Position numbers and translations under genes: made by a program. The notes below the pieces were generated by a model. That model was not told the origin of the DNA, made no database searches, and saw nothing but the letters and a program-made list of their open reading frames with translations. A stretch of 64,000 bases of DNA from Juglans regia (taxonomy: Eukaryota > Streptophyta > Magnoliopsida > Fagales > Juglandaceae): the NCBI RefSeq assembly GCF_001411555.2, contig NC_049914.1, positions 14,896,798-14,960,797 on the forward strand. The letters run 5' to 3'. Positions 1 through 11,825 of the stretch are shown here, in pieces (positions within the stretch are counted from its first letter, which is position 1; each line of letters starts with the position of its first letter).

Positions 1-441
1 ATCAAATTATATCTTGAGTACAAAGTACGTAACGAAAAATAGTATTTTCTCAGTTAGTCATGCCTGGGATACTCGTGGCGTAATTACTATGATTGACCCA
101 GTATCTCCATTGATAATTCACACAATGTACTTCTAGTATAATCATTCTAATTGTTAGAGTACTTCTACCAAAATGCTCGTGGCGAAATCATTCTGATTGT
201 TAGAGTATTTTTATTAGAGGTATTACTAGGTACTCTTGGCATAATCATTTTGAATTGTTAGGGTATCTCATTTTCAATATTCATGGCGTAATCATTCTGA
301 TTGTCTGAGTATCTCTAACGGATTACATTGAGCGAAATCATTCTGATTGTTCACTATCCTTGAAGAAACAGCTGGCGAAATCATTCTGTTTTTTAGAATT
401 CATGTTCAGTTTCATGTTCAATTCATGTTAAGTTTAGTTCA
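1..441 (+). repeat. LTR-derived remnant with degenerate tandem repeat
   Basis: A diverged repeat of roughly 55-60 bp recurs about six times, each time around a core like AATCATTCTGATTGTTAGAG (near 140, 187, 247, 290, 340 and 375). The opening block, CTTGAGTACAAAG then AATAGTATTTTC then AGTTAGTCA, is also found at 14880-14930. The trailing CATGTTCA repeats at 400-440 match 15410-15540. Two fragments of one LTR family are therefore inferred. No coding sequence is seen. Confidence 0.5.
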
Positions 442-1460
442 TGTAACGACCTGACCCAATAATTCTAAGGTCGAAATATTGATAATTTTTATTGAGCCTA
501 AACTATATTTAATGGGCCATATTAGATAAGCTCATGAACGATAAATTATTGAGGTTAATTAAGAGTTATAATTAGGTTCAATAACTAGGTTAAATCCTAT
601 TTATTATTTATTGAACGAATTAGATTCCTTTTAAAATTTAAAATTTAGCCATTAAAAATTTATTTCAATTTAAAATCATCACTGATTGAAGTCTCCTACG
701 TAGACTCACTCACTGCTAATCCTACATTGAATGAACGACTAGATCATGTTTTTAAACTCAAATTCTCTTCTTGAATAATCGTGACCATGGTCAAACTCAT
801 CGGCATCCTATTCCAACTTGGATACAACTCTACAAGTCGTCTTCACATTAAAACTCTTTAACCGACTGCCTTCTCAAACTCTAAGCCATGCACGTCTCCA
901 TCTTATCTTATACTAGGATTCATGCCCCAATAAAACACTTTTACAATTCTACAAATCATCTTCACATTAAAACTCTTAACCAACTCCTTATATATATGCT
1001 CAACCTCATGCACTTTACGTCTATCTCATTCCTCTTCAAGCCCTAGTGTGGTTTCTGCTTACCCAAAATCACGCAGAGCACCTATAATCCAGTCCACCAG
1101 CATCCATCACGTTTTCTCTCTCCTTCTAGTTCACGTGATCGATTTTATGCTGCACATATTGGATCAACGCTATGAGATAAGTAGCATGATCATACGCTTA
1201 CACATATATACGGTAAACTTAATGTCTTTTATAAAAGTATTATGCATTTATGCCCTCCATTGGAAACCCTTTTTATGTACTAAAGTCATAATAAAATTAT
1301 GAAAATTCATAGTTTTACGTAAAGAATTATGCATCAAAATATTTATGAAAAGTCATGCTTTTATGTGAGAGTTAAGCATTAAAATATTTTGTGAAAAGCC
1401 ATGATTTATGTGAAGATTATGCATTAAAATATTTATGAAAACTCATGATTTTATGCCACA
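442..1460 (+). repeat. Probable truncated LTR (starts TGTAACGACC)
   Basis: The sequence changes abruptly at TGTAACGACCTGACCC, a beginning commonly seen in LTRs of plant Ty3 elements. The rest is AT-rich with a run of related ATTAAAATATTTATGAAAA units at 1320-1450. I found no partner LTR or TSD, so the type is inferred. Short open frames here do not look like protein. Confidence 0.3.
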
Positions 1461-2030
1461 CCCTCAGCCCCTGTTTGGGATTGGACGGTGATTGAAGTGT
1501 CCGGACATGTAACTCAAGGCTACATACCTCCGTTCATGATAGTTATGATGCAATGCACCTAATGATCTAGCAGTATGCAATAAATCGCAATGGAAAAAAT
1601 GCTTTACTAGATAAAATTGGTGGCAATGTAATAACATAGTACCGAAGTGTAAGCATCCCAAAGTTTTAAACTCCATTAGAGTACTTCCAAAATAGACATC
1701 ATTTTCAAAAGTCTCCCAAAATAAGGGACCATTAAAAGTTAATTTCTCAAAAAATTTGAGTCATTTCTTTTTCTACAACTATTTCCATGGTTCCTTTCTA
1801 AAATATAATTTTACGAGGCCATCCCTATTCATCCTTGCCTTTGTTAAAAATTCTCCTCAACTCCTCGAAAAGCTACAACACTTCAGCAATAAATTGGTCG
1901 GCAGCTTCCAACCTATCTACTAAGGATGGCTCCGATGAGCTCTCATGGCTCTTCGGGATCTCCTTGACTAACCGGGGAGCTAGCCTCTTATGTTACCCCA
2001 TGGTCATTCTCTTGTAGTCATGTAACAACT
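1461..2030. other. Unassigned stretch, no gene recognised
   Basis: Nothing here was identified. The reverse strand at 1810-2015 has a partly open reading with a Glu/Ser-rich stretch, broken by stops. It lies just past the integrase relic and may be the tail of that element or an unrelated insertion. Confidence 0.3.
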
Positions 2031-2049
2031 TCTACCATTCCAAGTGGGG

Positions 2050-2731
2050 AATGGTAGTGGCAAGTTCTACCTGTCCACTTATCTGAAGGTGGTAAGCAGT
2101 AGAAATTTTATGAACAACCCCATATTTTTTTTATCAAAGCCTCAAATGAACGGCTGCAAAAGTGCGTACCCCGATCACTAATGATAGCACATGGTGTACC
2201 AAATCAAGAAAACACATTTTCTTTAAAAAATCTTATTACTATCTTATTATCATTGCTCCTACAAGCTGTTGTCTTTACCCATTTTGACACATAATCTACT
2301 GCCACAATAATATATTGGTATCCAAAAGGAGGGAACAGTCTCATGAAATTAATACCCCAACAATAAAATATTTCTATCACTAAGATCGAATTTAAGGGCA
2401 TCATATTATGATGGGACAAAACTCCTAACTTTTGACATCTTTCGCATGGGCAACAATAGATGCTTGCATCCTTAAACAAGGTGGACCAATAAAATCCACA
2501 TTGCATAATTTTTGCCACGGTTTTATTTATTGAAAAATGGCCCCCACAGGTTTGGGTATGACAAAATTCTAAGAGGCTAACAATCTCTTCATCAGGGATG
2601 CAACACCTTATAATTTGGTTAGAGCAATATTTGAAAAGAAAATGTTCATCCCAATAGAAATTGTCTACCTCGGCCATGAACTTCCTCTTATCTTGCATGC
2701 TCCAATGTGGCAGTATCTCATCTGCAACCAA
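2050..2731 (-). pseudogene. Ty3 integrase relic (Athila/Tat type)
   Basis: Reverse-strand reading shows the zinc-binding half (CHTQTCGGHF, then CERCQK), followed by the catalytic core start around VAVDYVSKWVK. After a stop at 2204 the frame continues with an IISDRGTHF block and a TAYH..SGQVE block. These are the second Asp and the Glu region of a DDE integrase. The product would insert the element's cDNA into the genome. Stop codons break the frame, so no working enzyme is expected. It follows RNase H in the normal pol order. Confidence 0.75.
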
Positions 2732-2795
2732 ATAGTTAACAATATAAGAAAACTATGGTAAAGAGGAAATAGACAATAAATGCTCATCTGAAAAA

Positions 2796-3181
2796 TCATC
2801 CCCTAATTGGCATGTGGTCAGTGGTGTCCTCTAATGTGAGTCTCGAGAGATGGTCGTACACTACATTTTCAACTCCTTTATTATCTTTGATGGTGATATC
2901 AAACACCTTCTTTGTGAGAAGGTACTTAAGGGTTGCATGATCTGTAAAAATTGTAATAGGAGAATAATGAAGTAAGCGCAAAACTTGTTCAAAGCAAAAA
3001 CTATAGCTAGCAACTCTTTTTTAGTGGTTGAATAATTCATTTGAGTATTATTTAGAGTTCTACTAGCATAGTAAATGATATAGGGTTTCCCTTCCCTTCG
3101 TTGTCCAATGACAACACCTAAAGCATAATCACTAGCATCACACATAATATCAAAAGGTAAAATCCAATCAAATGACTGCAT
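2796..3181 (-). pseudogene. Ty3 RNase H relic
   Basis: The reverse-strand frame shows the RNase H hallmark CDASDYALGVVIGQ, then YASRTLNNTQ and YSTTKKELLAIVFAL, which carries the conserved Glu. The frame shifts near 2980, where a second open stretch continues with FTDHATLKYLL. RNase H degrades the RNA strand of the RNA-DNA hybrid during reverse transcription. It lies directly upstream (in element orientation) of the integrase relic and downstream of RT. The frameshift marks it as non-functional. Confidence 0.8.
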
Positions 3182-3189
3182 TATGGGTG

Positions 3190-4310
3190 TTGAAGTAAGC
3201 TAGTCAATTAGCATTTTAAAGGCCTCTTGATAGGCTTGTGTCCACTTAAATGGGACATCTTTAGCTAGGAGGTTGCATAGCAGTCTAGATATGGCAGAAA
3301 AATTCTATATGAACTTTCTATAAAAATCTGCATGGCCAAGAAATGATCTAACATCCTTTACTTTTCTAGGTGTAGGTAACTTTGAAATTAATTCAATCTT
3401 TGATTAATCAATCTCTATCCTCTTGGAATAAAAAAATATGCTGTAGGACAATTGAGGATACCATAAAGTGGCATTTTTCCCATTTCAAAGCCAGTTCATT
3501 TTCATCACAACAGGTCAACACTCTCTTTAAATTCAGTAAGCATGCATCAAAGATGTTCCAAAAACAGTCAAATCATCTATAAAAACTTCCATACAATTTC
3601 CAACCATGTCATTGAAAATCCTAATCATGTAGCGTTGAAAAGTAGCATGGGCATTACACAATCCAAATAGCATTCTACAGAAAGCATAAGTACCAAAACG
3701 GCAAGTGAAAGTGGTTTTATCCTGGTCTTCTAATGCAATTTTAATTTGATAGTAACCAGAATAACCATTCAAAAAATAATAAAATGGGTGACCTGCTACA
3801 CACTCAAGGATCTAATCAATAAAAGGGAGGGGAAAATGGTCTTTTCAGATGGCATCATTCAATTTTCTATAATTAATACACATCCACCACCCTGTCACAA
3901 GCTTTGTAGGTATTAACTTTCCCAATTCATTCTTCACTACAATAACACCTGACTTCTTGGAGACAACCTGTGTAGGACTAAGTCATTTACTGTTAGCAAT
4001 AGGATATATAATTCCTGTATCTAACAGTTTTAACACTTCATTTTTTACCACTTCTTTCATGGTAGGATTAAGTCTGCATTGCGAGTCTCTACAAGGGCTA
4101 GTTCATTCCTCTAAATTAGTTTTATGAGAACAGACTAAGGGGTTAACACATTTCTTATCTACAATGCTCCAACCTATTGCTGACTTGAGCTCATTTAAAG
4201 TTCGAAGTCATTGCTCACCTTAAGATTCAGACAATTCAGACGAGATAATAACACGAAAAGTATCACGTAGACCAAGGAAAGTAAATTTTAAACCTTTAGG
4301 CAAATGTTTC
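3190..4310 (-). pseudogene. Ty3 reverse transcriptase relic
   Basis: The best-kept part is 3772-3533 on the reverse strand: MNGYSGYYQIKIALEDQDKT, then FGLCNAHATFQRYM, then the active-site block VFIDDLTVFG (the Y/F-x-DD motif). FIDD in this setting is usual for Athila-like RT. Flanking parts at 3840-4100 and 3200-3500 can be read only in pieces, with frame changes. The enzyme would copy the element RNA into DNA. Several stops and shifts make this copy inactive. Confidence 0.75.
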
Positions 4311-4393
4311 AATTTAACTCTTGGTGCTTCCATATTTAAAGAAATCTATTTTTCACTTTCCTTAGACAACTCCTTAAATTTTGGTTGCCAATC

Positions 4394-5381
4394 TCATGTG
4401 CCATAATCCTGAATTTCATAAAAAATAGCACAAATATCAATAATATTATATGAATCACTAATAGTATCAAACTCAGAATTAACAAGGAAATATTCAAGGG
4501 GATCATAATCATGAGTCGTGTGAACTCCATTGTTTATGAGTGCGTCAATCATGTACGTTTGGTAGCACTTGTTATCATCTTTTGGCTGTTTCCCAATATG
4601 AAAAATATTCACCATGAGAGTCATATTCCTAAAAGAGAGTTTCATTAGACCATTTATGTAATTAATAAGAGCATTAGCAGTAGCAAGGAAATGTCTACCT
4701 AAAATTAAAGAGATTTTTGAACTAGAGTCAACAATAGAACTAGTGTCAAGAATTAGGAAATCAACAGAATAATAAAACTTAGCAATTTGAATCAAAACAT
4801 CCTCCACCACACTCCGTAGTACTTTGACTGAACGATCAACCAATATACCACAGTAGTTGGTTTGATTTCTCTCAACCCTAGCAAATAAATGGAATAAGGT
4901 ATCAAATTCACACTAGCTCCTAAATCTAGCAACGCTTGTCCAAACTCATGATTTCCAATATTACAAACAATGGTTGGACAACCAAGATCCTTGTACTTAG
5001 CAGGAATTCGTTGCTCGATTAGAGCACTAACTTGCTTTGTCAAGAATGATGTCTTCTTAACATGGTGCTTCTTCTTAACTGTGCACAAACTTTCGAAAAC
5101 TTTTACATAAGTAGGAATTTGTTTAATAACACGCAAAAGAGGGAGGTTAATTTTTACATGCTTGAGATTCTCCAGGATTTTATTGTTAGGATCCAAGTTT
5201 GCATATTCAATTTTAAAGCTTCAGGAAATGGTACCTTAATTGAGCTCTTTATTACCTCGTCTTTGTTGGGCAGTTCAGCACCACCATTGCTTTGATCCTC
5301 TTCAACATCATTTGACTTATCAGTTGTTAGGATGTGTAAGGATTTACCACTTCGTGTCACAATGACATTGACATCTTTCAA
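4394..5381 (-). pseudogene. Ty3 gag C-terminus and aspartic protease relic
   Basis: Three overlapping reverse-strand open stretches (5381-5154, 5196-4792 and 4843-4394) form one broken coding region. The middle one has LLDLGASVNLIPYS, the protease active site with DLGAS in place of the more common DSGA/DTGA; this variant is typical of Athila/Tat elements. The third continues with the flap side, including ILGRHFLATANALI. The protease would cut the Gag-Pol polyprotein. Two frameshifts separate the pieces. A hAT element interrupts the region just upstream. Confidence 0.75.
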
Positions 5382-5551
5382 AATTTCTTGCGCATATGTT
5401 GACCTTGAGGTGTGGATTGAACTTGAAAATGAAACTTGTCACGTTCATTCACACTCAATGAGCTCATCAACATGGATACATGACTTTTTATCTCTTTGTT
5501 TTCTTCAACAACCTACATAATCAAAGAAGTTTTTGATTAGTTTTACTATGT

Positions 5552-5559
5552 GCCTCAAT
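5552..5559. repeat. Target-site duplication GCCTCAAT (left copy)
   Basis: The 8 bp GCCTCAAT directly precedes TAGGGGTG and is repeated exactly at 10413-10420 after CACCCCTA. An 8-bp duplication is the hAT signature. Confidence 0.95.
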
Positions 5560-6339
5560 TAGGGGTGCTACCCGCCCCCCACCCTCGCATTCCCCACTCC
5601 CACCCATGCGGGGGCGGGGTACCCCGTCCGCTTGATGGGGTGCGGGGGTGGACCTCCATCCGTTCGCCCCCCCGCCCCTACTGGGTCTTCGACCCAGCTT
5701 AGTTATCTGGGCCCTAAATTACCCAAAATCTATTTTTTGGTCACTTTGGGCCCAAATTTGATAAATTAGGGTGGCTCTGTGGCAGTGAGTTCACTGAGTG
5801 GTGAGTTGTGTCGACTGCTATGAGATTGAAAATCAAGATCATAAAAGTTAATAAGTTATAAACTCTGAAATATTAGTAAGTTAAAAATAAAATAAATTAG
5901 GATTAAAAGATATAAAATGAAACAAAAATTAAAAAAATTAAAATACAAAATATTAAAAGTACTAACCAAGATGAGATTGGGACTGGGCCATTGGAATTTG
6001 AGATGAAGATGAGGCAGATGAGCATAGATTAATCATTAAGATTTGGCATATGTATATTGAGAATATAAAAATTAAAAAACATACAAGCAAAATAATTAGA
6101 TACTAAAATATGATGTAAAATTATAAATGCAAAAAACAAATAAGGGACAAATTGTGCAAACCATGGCAATAGTAGATCCAATACAAAGTCATACTGCATC
6201 GGAGATAGTTGTAGACGTCGTCTCATATATCACTATAACAATTAAATTTGAAATGAAATCAATGAACACAAATTAAATGAAAATAAATTAATTAATAAGA
6301 AATTAGAAAATGAAATTAAAATAAATACTAGATCCAGGC

Positions 6340-8420
6340 TGATCACTACCTTACTCCTCGACGTCGGCCTCCTCATACTCAAGAACATCCGGAACATGAA
6401 TTGGAGTTCTCTTAATCCAATTATGCATACAAATCAAAGCCTTCACAGTAATATGAGCTAATTAATTCCGAAATGATTACAATACACGCCCTCCGGTACT
6501 AAAGGCTGACTTTGAGGCTATGATGCTAACAGAGATGGCCAAAAGATTGTGGGCTATCTCTTCAAGGATGGGATATTTCACCACATTCACCTTCCACCAA
6601 CATAATATATCGGAGTCTTGTGAAAATGGTAGAAGCTCCGCTGCTAAGTATCTGTCTATCTTTGACTGAACCTCTATAGAACTCTGGATGAAGGGATTCT
6701 GCTAAAACCTTTCATTCCAGTCCAATTTACGTCTTTTCCCAATCTCGACTTCTGGAACTTGCGGGGTAGGTGTAGGACGGTAAACTCATCAAATAATCTA
6801 CTAAGGGTTTCCCAAACCCTTACTGCAATAAACTTTGCCCATGCTTGCCTGTACACATGGCCCAATCCAAATACCATGCCATCCACCTTAAACCTCGGAT
6901 CAAGGATGACAGTTTCATATAATAAAATATTAGCCATAGTAAAATCTCCCAAATACTTATCGTACTTTGACCTCATAATCAATGTCATCTCCCGCAGCCT
7001 AATGTGACCACCCGCGACCATGTCATCTAATTTTTCTTTTACCCTATATATTTGCTAACAGAATTTATGGGATGTAGGGTACAAAGTTCCAGATATCATC
7101 GTGGTGACCTTGTAAAAAAGCCTAAAAAGCTCTACAAAAATAAATACAATTTCCTAATCATCATCTATGGGTTTTCCCAATCCCTCGTGATCATTAAAAT
7201 ATTTAATATATTGGATGTCTTCATACCCAATAATGCAAATGCCAGCTTATATTCTTGAACCGCCTCCAACATAAAAAATATTGAGTTCTATCGTGTAGGC
7301 ATATCAGTAGAAATGCCTTTCTTGGATGTTAGGCCCGCAGACCTCATAGCAACCTTGAATTTCTCCAACCTCGAAGGAAAAGATCTCAATCATCTCACAG
7401 CAGTTCTGATCTGAGCAATCGAGTCATGAAAATCCCTCAAACCATTAGTGATAATAAGATTCAGAATATGTGATGCACATCTCACATGCAGACACTCACC
7501 ACCTAAGATTGTCTTATTTGCCTCTCTAAGATAGGTCTTCAGATGTCTCAATGCGACATCGTTAAACGAGGTATTATCACTTGTGACTATAACAACTCGG
7601 GTCAACCCCCACTCCTTTATTGAGGCCTCCAATGCCTTCTCAATTATCTCGCCCTTGTGATCGGTGATTTGACAAAATTTTATAATTTTTTTATGCAATG
7701 TCCAATGACAATCAACAAAATGCATAGTTAAAGACATATAATTAAAATTTTGGACTGATGTCCACGTATCAGTGGTGAGACAAACAAATTGACCCGCCAA
7801 TTCACCACTCAACTTCTCTTTTTCAGATTAAAAATATTTTTTTACATCCTTTGCCACCGTGTGGCGAGAATGAAAATTAAACCTTGGTCCCAAGTAGCGA
7901 GAATACGCTTAGAACCCTTTCCCATCAATAACTTGAAAATATAACTCGTCCATGATGACCATACGAGCTAGGTGTCTTCTACACTCATCGGGATCATACT
8001 TAGCACATTCCCTTAAAGTTGCACTCCCACTAGTCCCATCCCCCATTTTTTAAAGTCCAATTTCTAGCCTAGATTGGCTCTTATCTTGTAATGATCTTAA
8101 TATTGGATTTTTTTTATATTTCTCTTCTAAGTGCACTTTTAATTGTGAGGTGTCATGTTTCCTATAGTGACATCTATATATTTTTCCACAATGGTTATAC
8201 TTGGCTTGGAGGTTATTGGGGTTACCACCCTCTAATTTGGTGAAATGAGCCCAAACTATAGAAGTAGGTTTCTTGCTGGGCTTAGGGGTTGGGCAAGGTG
8301 CCGTAGGGTAGGTGTTGGGCCAAGGGTAGGGGTAGGAGTAGGGATAGGTGTAGGGGTAGGGGTAGAGGTATCCTGGGCATGGAAATGAGAGCTTGCACTA
8401 GAATCTACTAGCATATCCAT
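6340..8420 (-). pseudogene. hAT (RICESLEEPER-like) transposase pseudogene
   Basis: Reading on the reverse strand from ATG at 8420: a Pro/Thr repeat N-terminus, then a BED zinc finger (WAHFTKLEGGN ... YNHCGKIYRCHY ... LKVHLEEKYK) at about 8265-8100. Next comes the core, including LTTDTWTSVQNFNYMSLTMH (near 7780) and HVRCASHILNLII (near 7470). The C-terminal dimerisation region is at 6670-6340 (WWKVNVVKYPIL, then a SAFSTGGRVL block). The gene would bind the element ends and move it. A frameshift in the proline-rich part, further shifts and stops between 7390 and 7020 and near 6500 make it inactive. A domesticated gene is unlikely given the breaks. Confidence 0.88.
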
Positions 8421-9640
8421 GAACTCAAACAAACAAGAAATCTGAAATTATAGCAAACATAGCAACATGCCAAACAATTAACATCCAGGCATTAACATAT
8501 ATATTGGAAGTTGGAGGATCAAACATCAAACATTAAAAAAAGGAAATGCCCAAATTAAAAATATCAAACATAAAAAAATGAAATACCCAAATTAAAAAGA
8601 GATCAAGACGGAGCATCAATGTGTGGAAGAAATAAAACAACTTTCGGATTGGATGAGTATCAAAAAAAGGAGATCATTATGAATACTAGTGTATTGAGTG
8701 CATTCATAAATTAAATAATAAATAGATTTTTTTTTTCTAAATATATATATTATTTATTTATTGATATGTGCACAATACTGTCAACTTTGAGGCAAGCATT
8801 TCTCAATATATTATTACCAAGAGATAATGAATATCCCTGAAAAGTGAGTTTAGGACATGATCATGATCAAACCAGATCAAAGAAATATATATATGAAAAA
8901 ATTCTTTTGACTTTTCTAGTTGTCATTGATTTTAAAACAACTTTACTTTCTTTGTTGGCAAAGCTTATTGATCTTCTCCAGAATAATGTGAAAGATCTAA
9001 ATTTGAACAATAATCACTCTCCAAACAATTAATTATTTGTCAAATGAAAGTTTGAAAACCATGAATCAAACAACATATCAAACAGATTGGTGATCACGTT
9101 GAGCTATCTAAAAATAGACGAAAACTTCAACAATAAACCCACCACCCAGGTATCGAGCAATAGACATGTAGATTGCAGTGCAAACGATATAGTACTAAAC
9201 ATCACAGAACAGTCAATAGATCACTGCAATCTAACTAATTCAAGTTGAACACTTCTATCTAAAGTCATATCCCAAAATTTACAACAATCAACTCTTGTTG
9301 CTACCTCAACCACACGTTGACTTTACCTTCTAGAGCCCTCGACCATATGACAAGGCATAGGTGGTTTGGCAAAGTGGACAACTAATGCAGAGAGAACTTC
9401 CCACAGATGCATTCACTTTTTTAAATATATCAATCTGTTCATCACCCCTAAACATAAAAATCCTAATATGTTGAAGAGTGCTAAATAGCACAACCACGAC
9501 AAAATGTACCAAATTTTTTGTAGCTAACTAAGAAAATAAACTAATCAATAGCGTGAAGGGTTTAAGTTGAACTTAAAGGATGTTATTTCATTATAACAAA
9601 GAGAAAATCAGTCAGATTATGAGGACAGGTATACCTCCAA
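8421..9640. other. hAT copy 1 non-coding 5' half
   Basis: AT-rich sequence inside the hAT element, upstream of its transposase. It probably holds the promoter, first exon or intron. No protein-like reading was recognised. Confidence 0.4.
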
Positions 9641-9649
9641 AATTAATTT

Positions 9650-9726
9650 AGGGTTCAATATTTGAAACCCCTAAATTATTTTAGGGTAAATCGAAACCCT
9701 AAATTATTTTAGGGTATTTTGAAACA
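9650..9726. repeat. Telomere-like CCCTAAAT motif cluster in hAT copy 1
   Basis: GAAACCCCTAAATTATTTTA and close variants recur three times in under 80 bp, each a short inverted repeat around TTTAGGG/CCCTAAA. A matching cluster occurs at the same relative place in hAT copy 2 (60470-60690). CCCTAAA is the plant telomere unit, and AAACCCTA is the telo-box promoter motif. Confidence 0.7.
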
Positions 9727-10085
9727 CACATTACATAATACAAACAAAAAAAAAATAAAAAAACACACGGAAAGATTCACACACGACTACACATCGTTCA
9801 TCAATCATTCAAAGCACATGCACAATCAAGTCTCCACCGCACACAATTCACAAAATCTCATCATCTATCTCCGATTAAACGCCATCCTTTCTCCAATCTT
9901 CATTCCATAAAATATAAATCACAAAAAATTAAAGTAGATTTAGAGTTTTTTACCTTCAGCAACAGAGATGAAGACGGAGTCACAGAAGGCTACGGTGACA
10001 GTGACGGTGACAGTGACGGCTACGGCGACGGTGATAGTGACGAAGATGTAGATTGCAGAAGGTAAACGATCGAGTGGCGAGCGAG

Positions 10086-10101
10086 ACACACACACACACA
10101 C

Positions 10102-10185
<84 letters not shown>
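10086..10185. repeat. Microsatellite (CA)n-(GA)n
   Basis: About eight CA units (10086-10102) lead into roughly 40 GA units (10106-10185). It lies in the presumed 5' leader of the hAT copy 1 gene. hAT copy 2 has a shorter CT-rich tract in the corresponding place (60112-60128). Confidence 0.97.
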
Positions 10186-10190
<5 letters not shown>

Positions 10191-10412
10191 GGGTAAGCTC
10201 GCGGGGGGATCTAAACAAATAAAAAAATGATCCAATGAAGAAATGACATCGTTTCGTTATTTGTTTTTAAGTAAAAAAAAAAAAATTTCCAGACATGAAA
10301 CGACGTCGTTTCATGCCTAGGTTATTTATATATATACTTATATATAATTATATATATATATATTATTAAGCGGGGCGAGGCAGCGGGGGTGGGGCTCTAT
10401 TGTCCACCCCTA

Positions 10413-10420
10413 GCCTCAAT
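10413..10420. repeat. Target-site duplication GCCTCAAT (right copy)
   Basis: Exact repeat of 5552-5559. It closes the hAT copy 1 insertion. Confidence 0.95.
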
Positions 10421-10525
10421 AAAAATATGTAAAATATCTTCTAATGGGTTCCTAGAAGAAGAAGATCTATGATACAGTGTAGGGTAAGCTCTAGGTGGCT
10501 GTGTAGGTTACTGGTTTTCAGATTT

Positions 10526-11490
10526 TCAGCTAAAATTGGGGTGATTACACCACCTCGGATTGTAGGTATCGGAAAAAGATGTAAAAGACTTCTTGTACAT
10601 ACCTAAGGCATTGCATTTTTCCTCATGCATTTCCCTCATTTTAGCAAATGTGGGGCACTCTTGAGTTAGGTGATCTACCCCACCACACACAAAACACGGT
10701 CCATAAGAGTCTACATGAGTAGCCATGTGTGTTGGCTTTAAATCCCTAGTTTTTAACACCTTTAACTCCTTAGTAAGCATCTCTACCTTAGCTTTTAGGT
10801 TATCATCTTCTCTAAGATGGTAATACTACCACTATTTAGATTTCCAGCAAGTCATGACCTATTTGTACTCTTAGTAGTACTAGGTCCGGTCCAAGAGTGA
10901 GATTTTTCAACAAGCTGATTGAGATATTCTATGGCCTTGTCTGGATTTTTCTGCAAAAACTCCCAATTACACATTATCTCTATGAATTGACGCTCTCTAG
11001 GTGTAAGTCTCTCATAGAAATAACTAACTAAGCGCCAGTTCTCATACTCATAGTGTGGACACATACTCAACAACTCCTTAAACCTCTCCCAAGTTTGATA
11101 TAAAGTTTCATTATCTTTTTGTGAAAATGTGGCGATCTGCCTCTTCAAAGCATTGATCTTATATTGGGAAAATTATTTATTAAAGAAGACCTGTGTCATC
11201 TCATTTCATAATCTTATTGATCGTGGTCTTAGTGAGTACAACCAACTCTTTGCTCTATCCTTCAAAGAGAAGGGAAAGAACTTAAGTCTCACAACATCAT
11301 CTGTGGCATCATGACTAAGGAAACTCGCAATTACTTCCTCAAACTTCCAGATATGCAAATAAGGATTTTCATTCTCTAAACTATGAAATGTGGGAAGTAA
11401 CTGTATGATCCATGGTTTAAAATCAAGTTGGCGAGTGTTGGTTGGAAACGTGATGCATGATGCATGACGCATGATGGTGTGTTTGTGCAT
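10526..11490 (-). pseudogene. Ty3 gag relic (Athila/Tat type) with CCHC knuckle
   Basis: Reverse-strand pieces read in order. First, 11490-11206 holds LLPTFHSLENENPYLHIWKF and FFPFSLKDRAKSWLYSL, the conserved retrotransposon gag block. Second, 11148-10852 holds ATFSQKDNETLYQTWERFKE and FYERLTPRERQFIE. Third, 10780-10526 holds the zinc knuckle CFVCGGVDHLTQECP. Gag forms the particle that packages the element RNA. Stops or shifts lie near 11206-11150 and 10850. It follows the primer-binding site by about 310 bp, as expected for the first gene of a Ty3 element. Confidence 0.82.
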
Positions 11491-11800
11491 ATAGGGTAGA
11501 GGTAATCTTGAAGAGTTCTAGTGGGTTGATCTTCGTGTTCACTCATTTTTTTCGAGACTAGATGGATTGTCAAATAAAGGATGAAAATAAATTGATTCTA
11601 ACTCTAGCACAGGCCTACGAGCAAACCTACCCAAGGCATCTCTATATCTGTGCATGCAAGGTTAAAAAAACTAAAAACTAAAAAAAAAATACTACGAAAA
11701 ACAAAAGAAAAAAAAATGTAGCAAGCTAAAAGAGGGAACAAAATTACTGCCTTTACACGCTACTAGAGTAAATTATGTCTTGTATTGATTCTTGCATTGT

Positions 11801-11820
11801 ACTCCCTGGCAACAACGCCA
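11801..11820 (-). other. Primer-binding site of the Athila-type element
   Basis: The reverse strand reads TGGCGTTGTTGCCAGGGAGT, close to the Asp-tRNA-complementary site of plant Athila/Tat elements. It is separated by a few bases from the presumed LTR end (…TGTAATCA) at 11826. Confidence 0.7.
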
Positions 11821-11825
11821 AAATT

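Larger units (their letters stand above)
5560..10412 (-). mobile_element. hAT transposon copy 1, inserted in the Athila relic
   Basis: The 4,853-bp element has 8-bp terminal inverted repeats (TAGGGGTG ... CACCCCTA) and a perfect 8-bp TSD, GCCTCAAT. Both ends are unusually rich in C/G runs (5572-5690 and 10372-10395) in an otherwise AT-rich element. The single gene, on the reverse strand, encodes a broken BED-finger/hAT transposase (8420-6340). It is a relative of the copy at 59706-63691, which shares its termini, GC-rich ends and protein. Excision would restore the Athila relic across one TSD copy. Confidence 0.92.

Noticed and set aside
1048..1302. 84-codon forward frame near the left end
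   Set aside because: It begins at a non-ATG codon, lies in LTR-like AT-rich DNA, and has no domain.
5560..8420. Domesticated hAT transposase gene
   Set aside because: TIRs and TSD are intact but the coding region has frameshifts and stops; it is an ordinary dead transposon.
9940..10235. Ser/Leu-repeat open frames on the reverse strand
   Set aside because: They are translations of the (GA)n/(CA)n microsatellite in the hAT leader.
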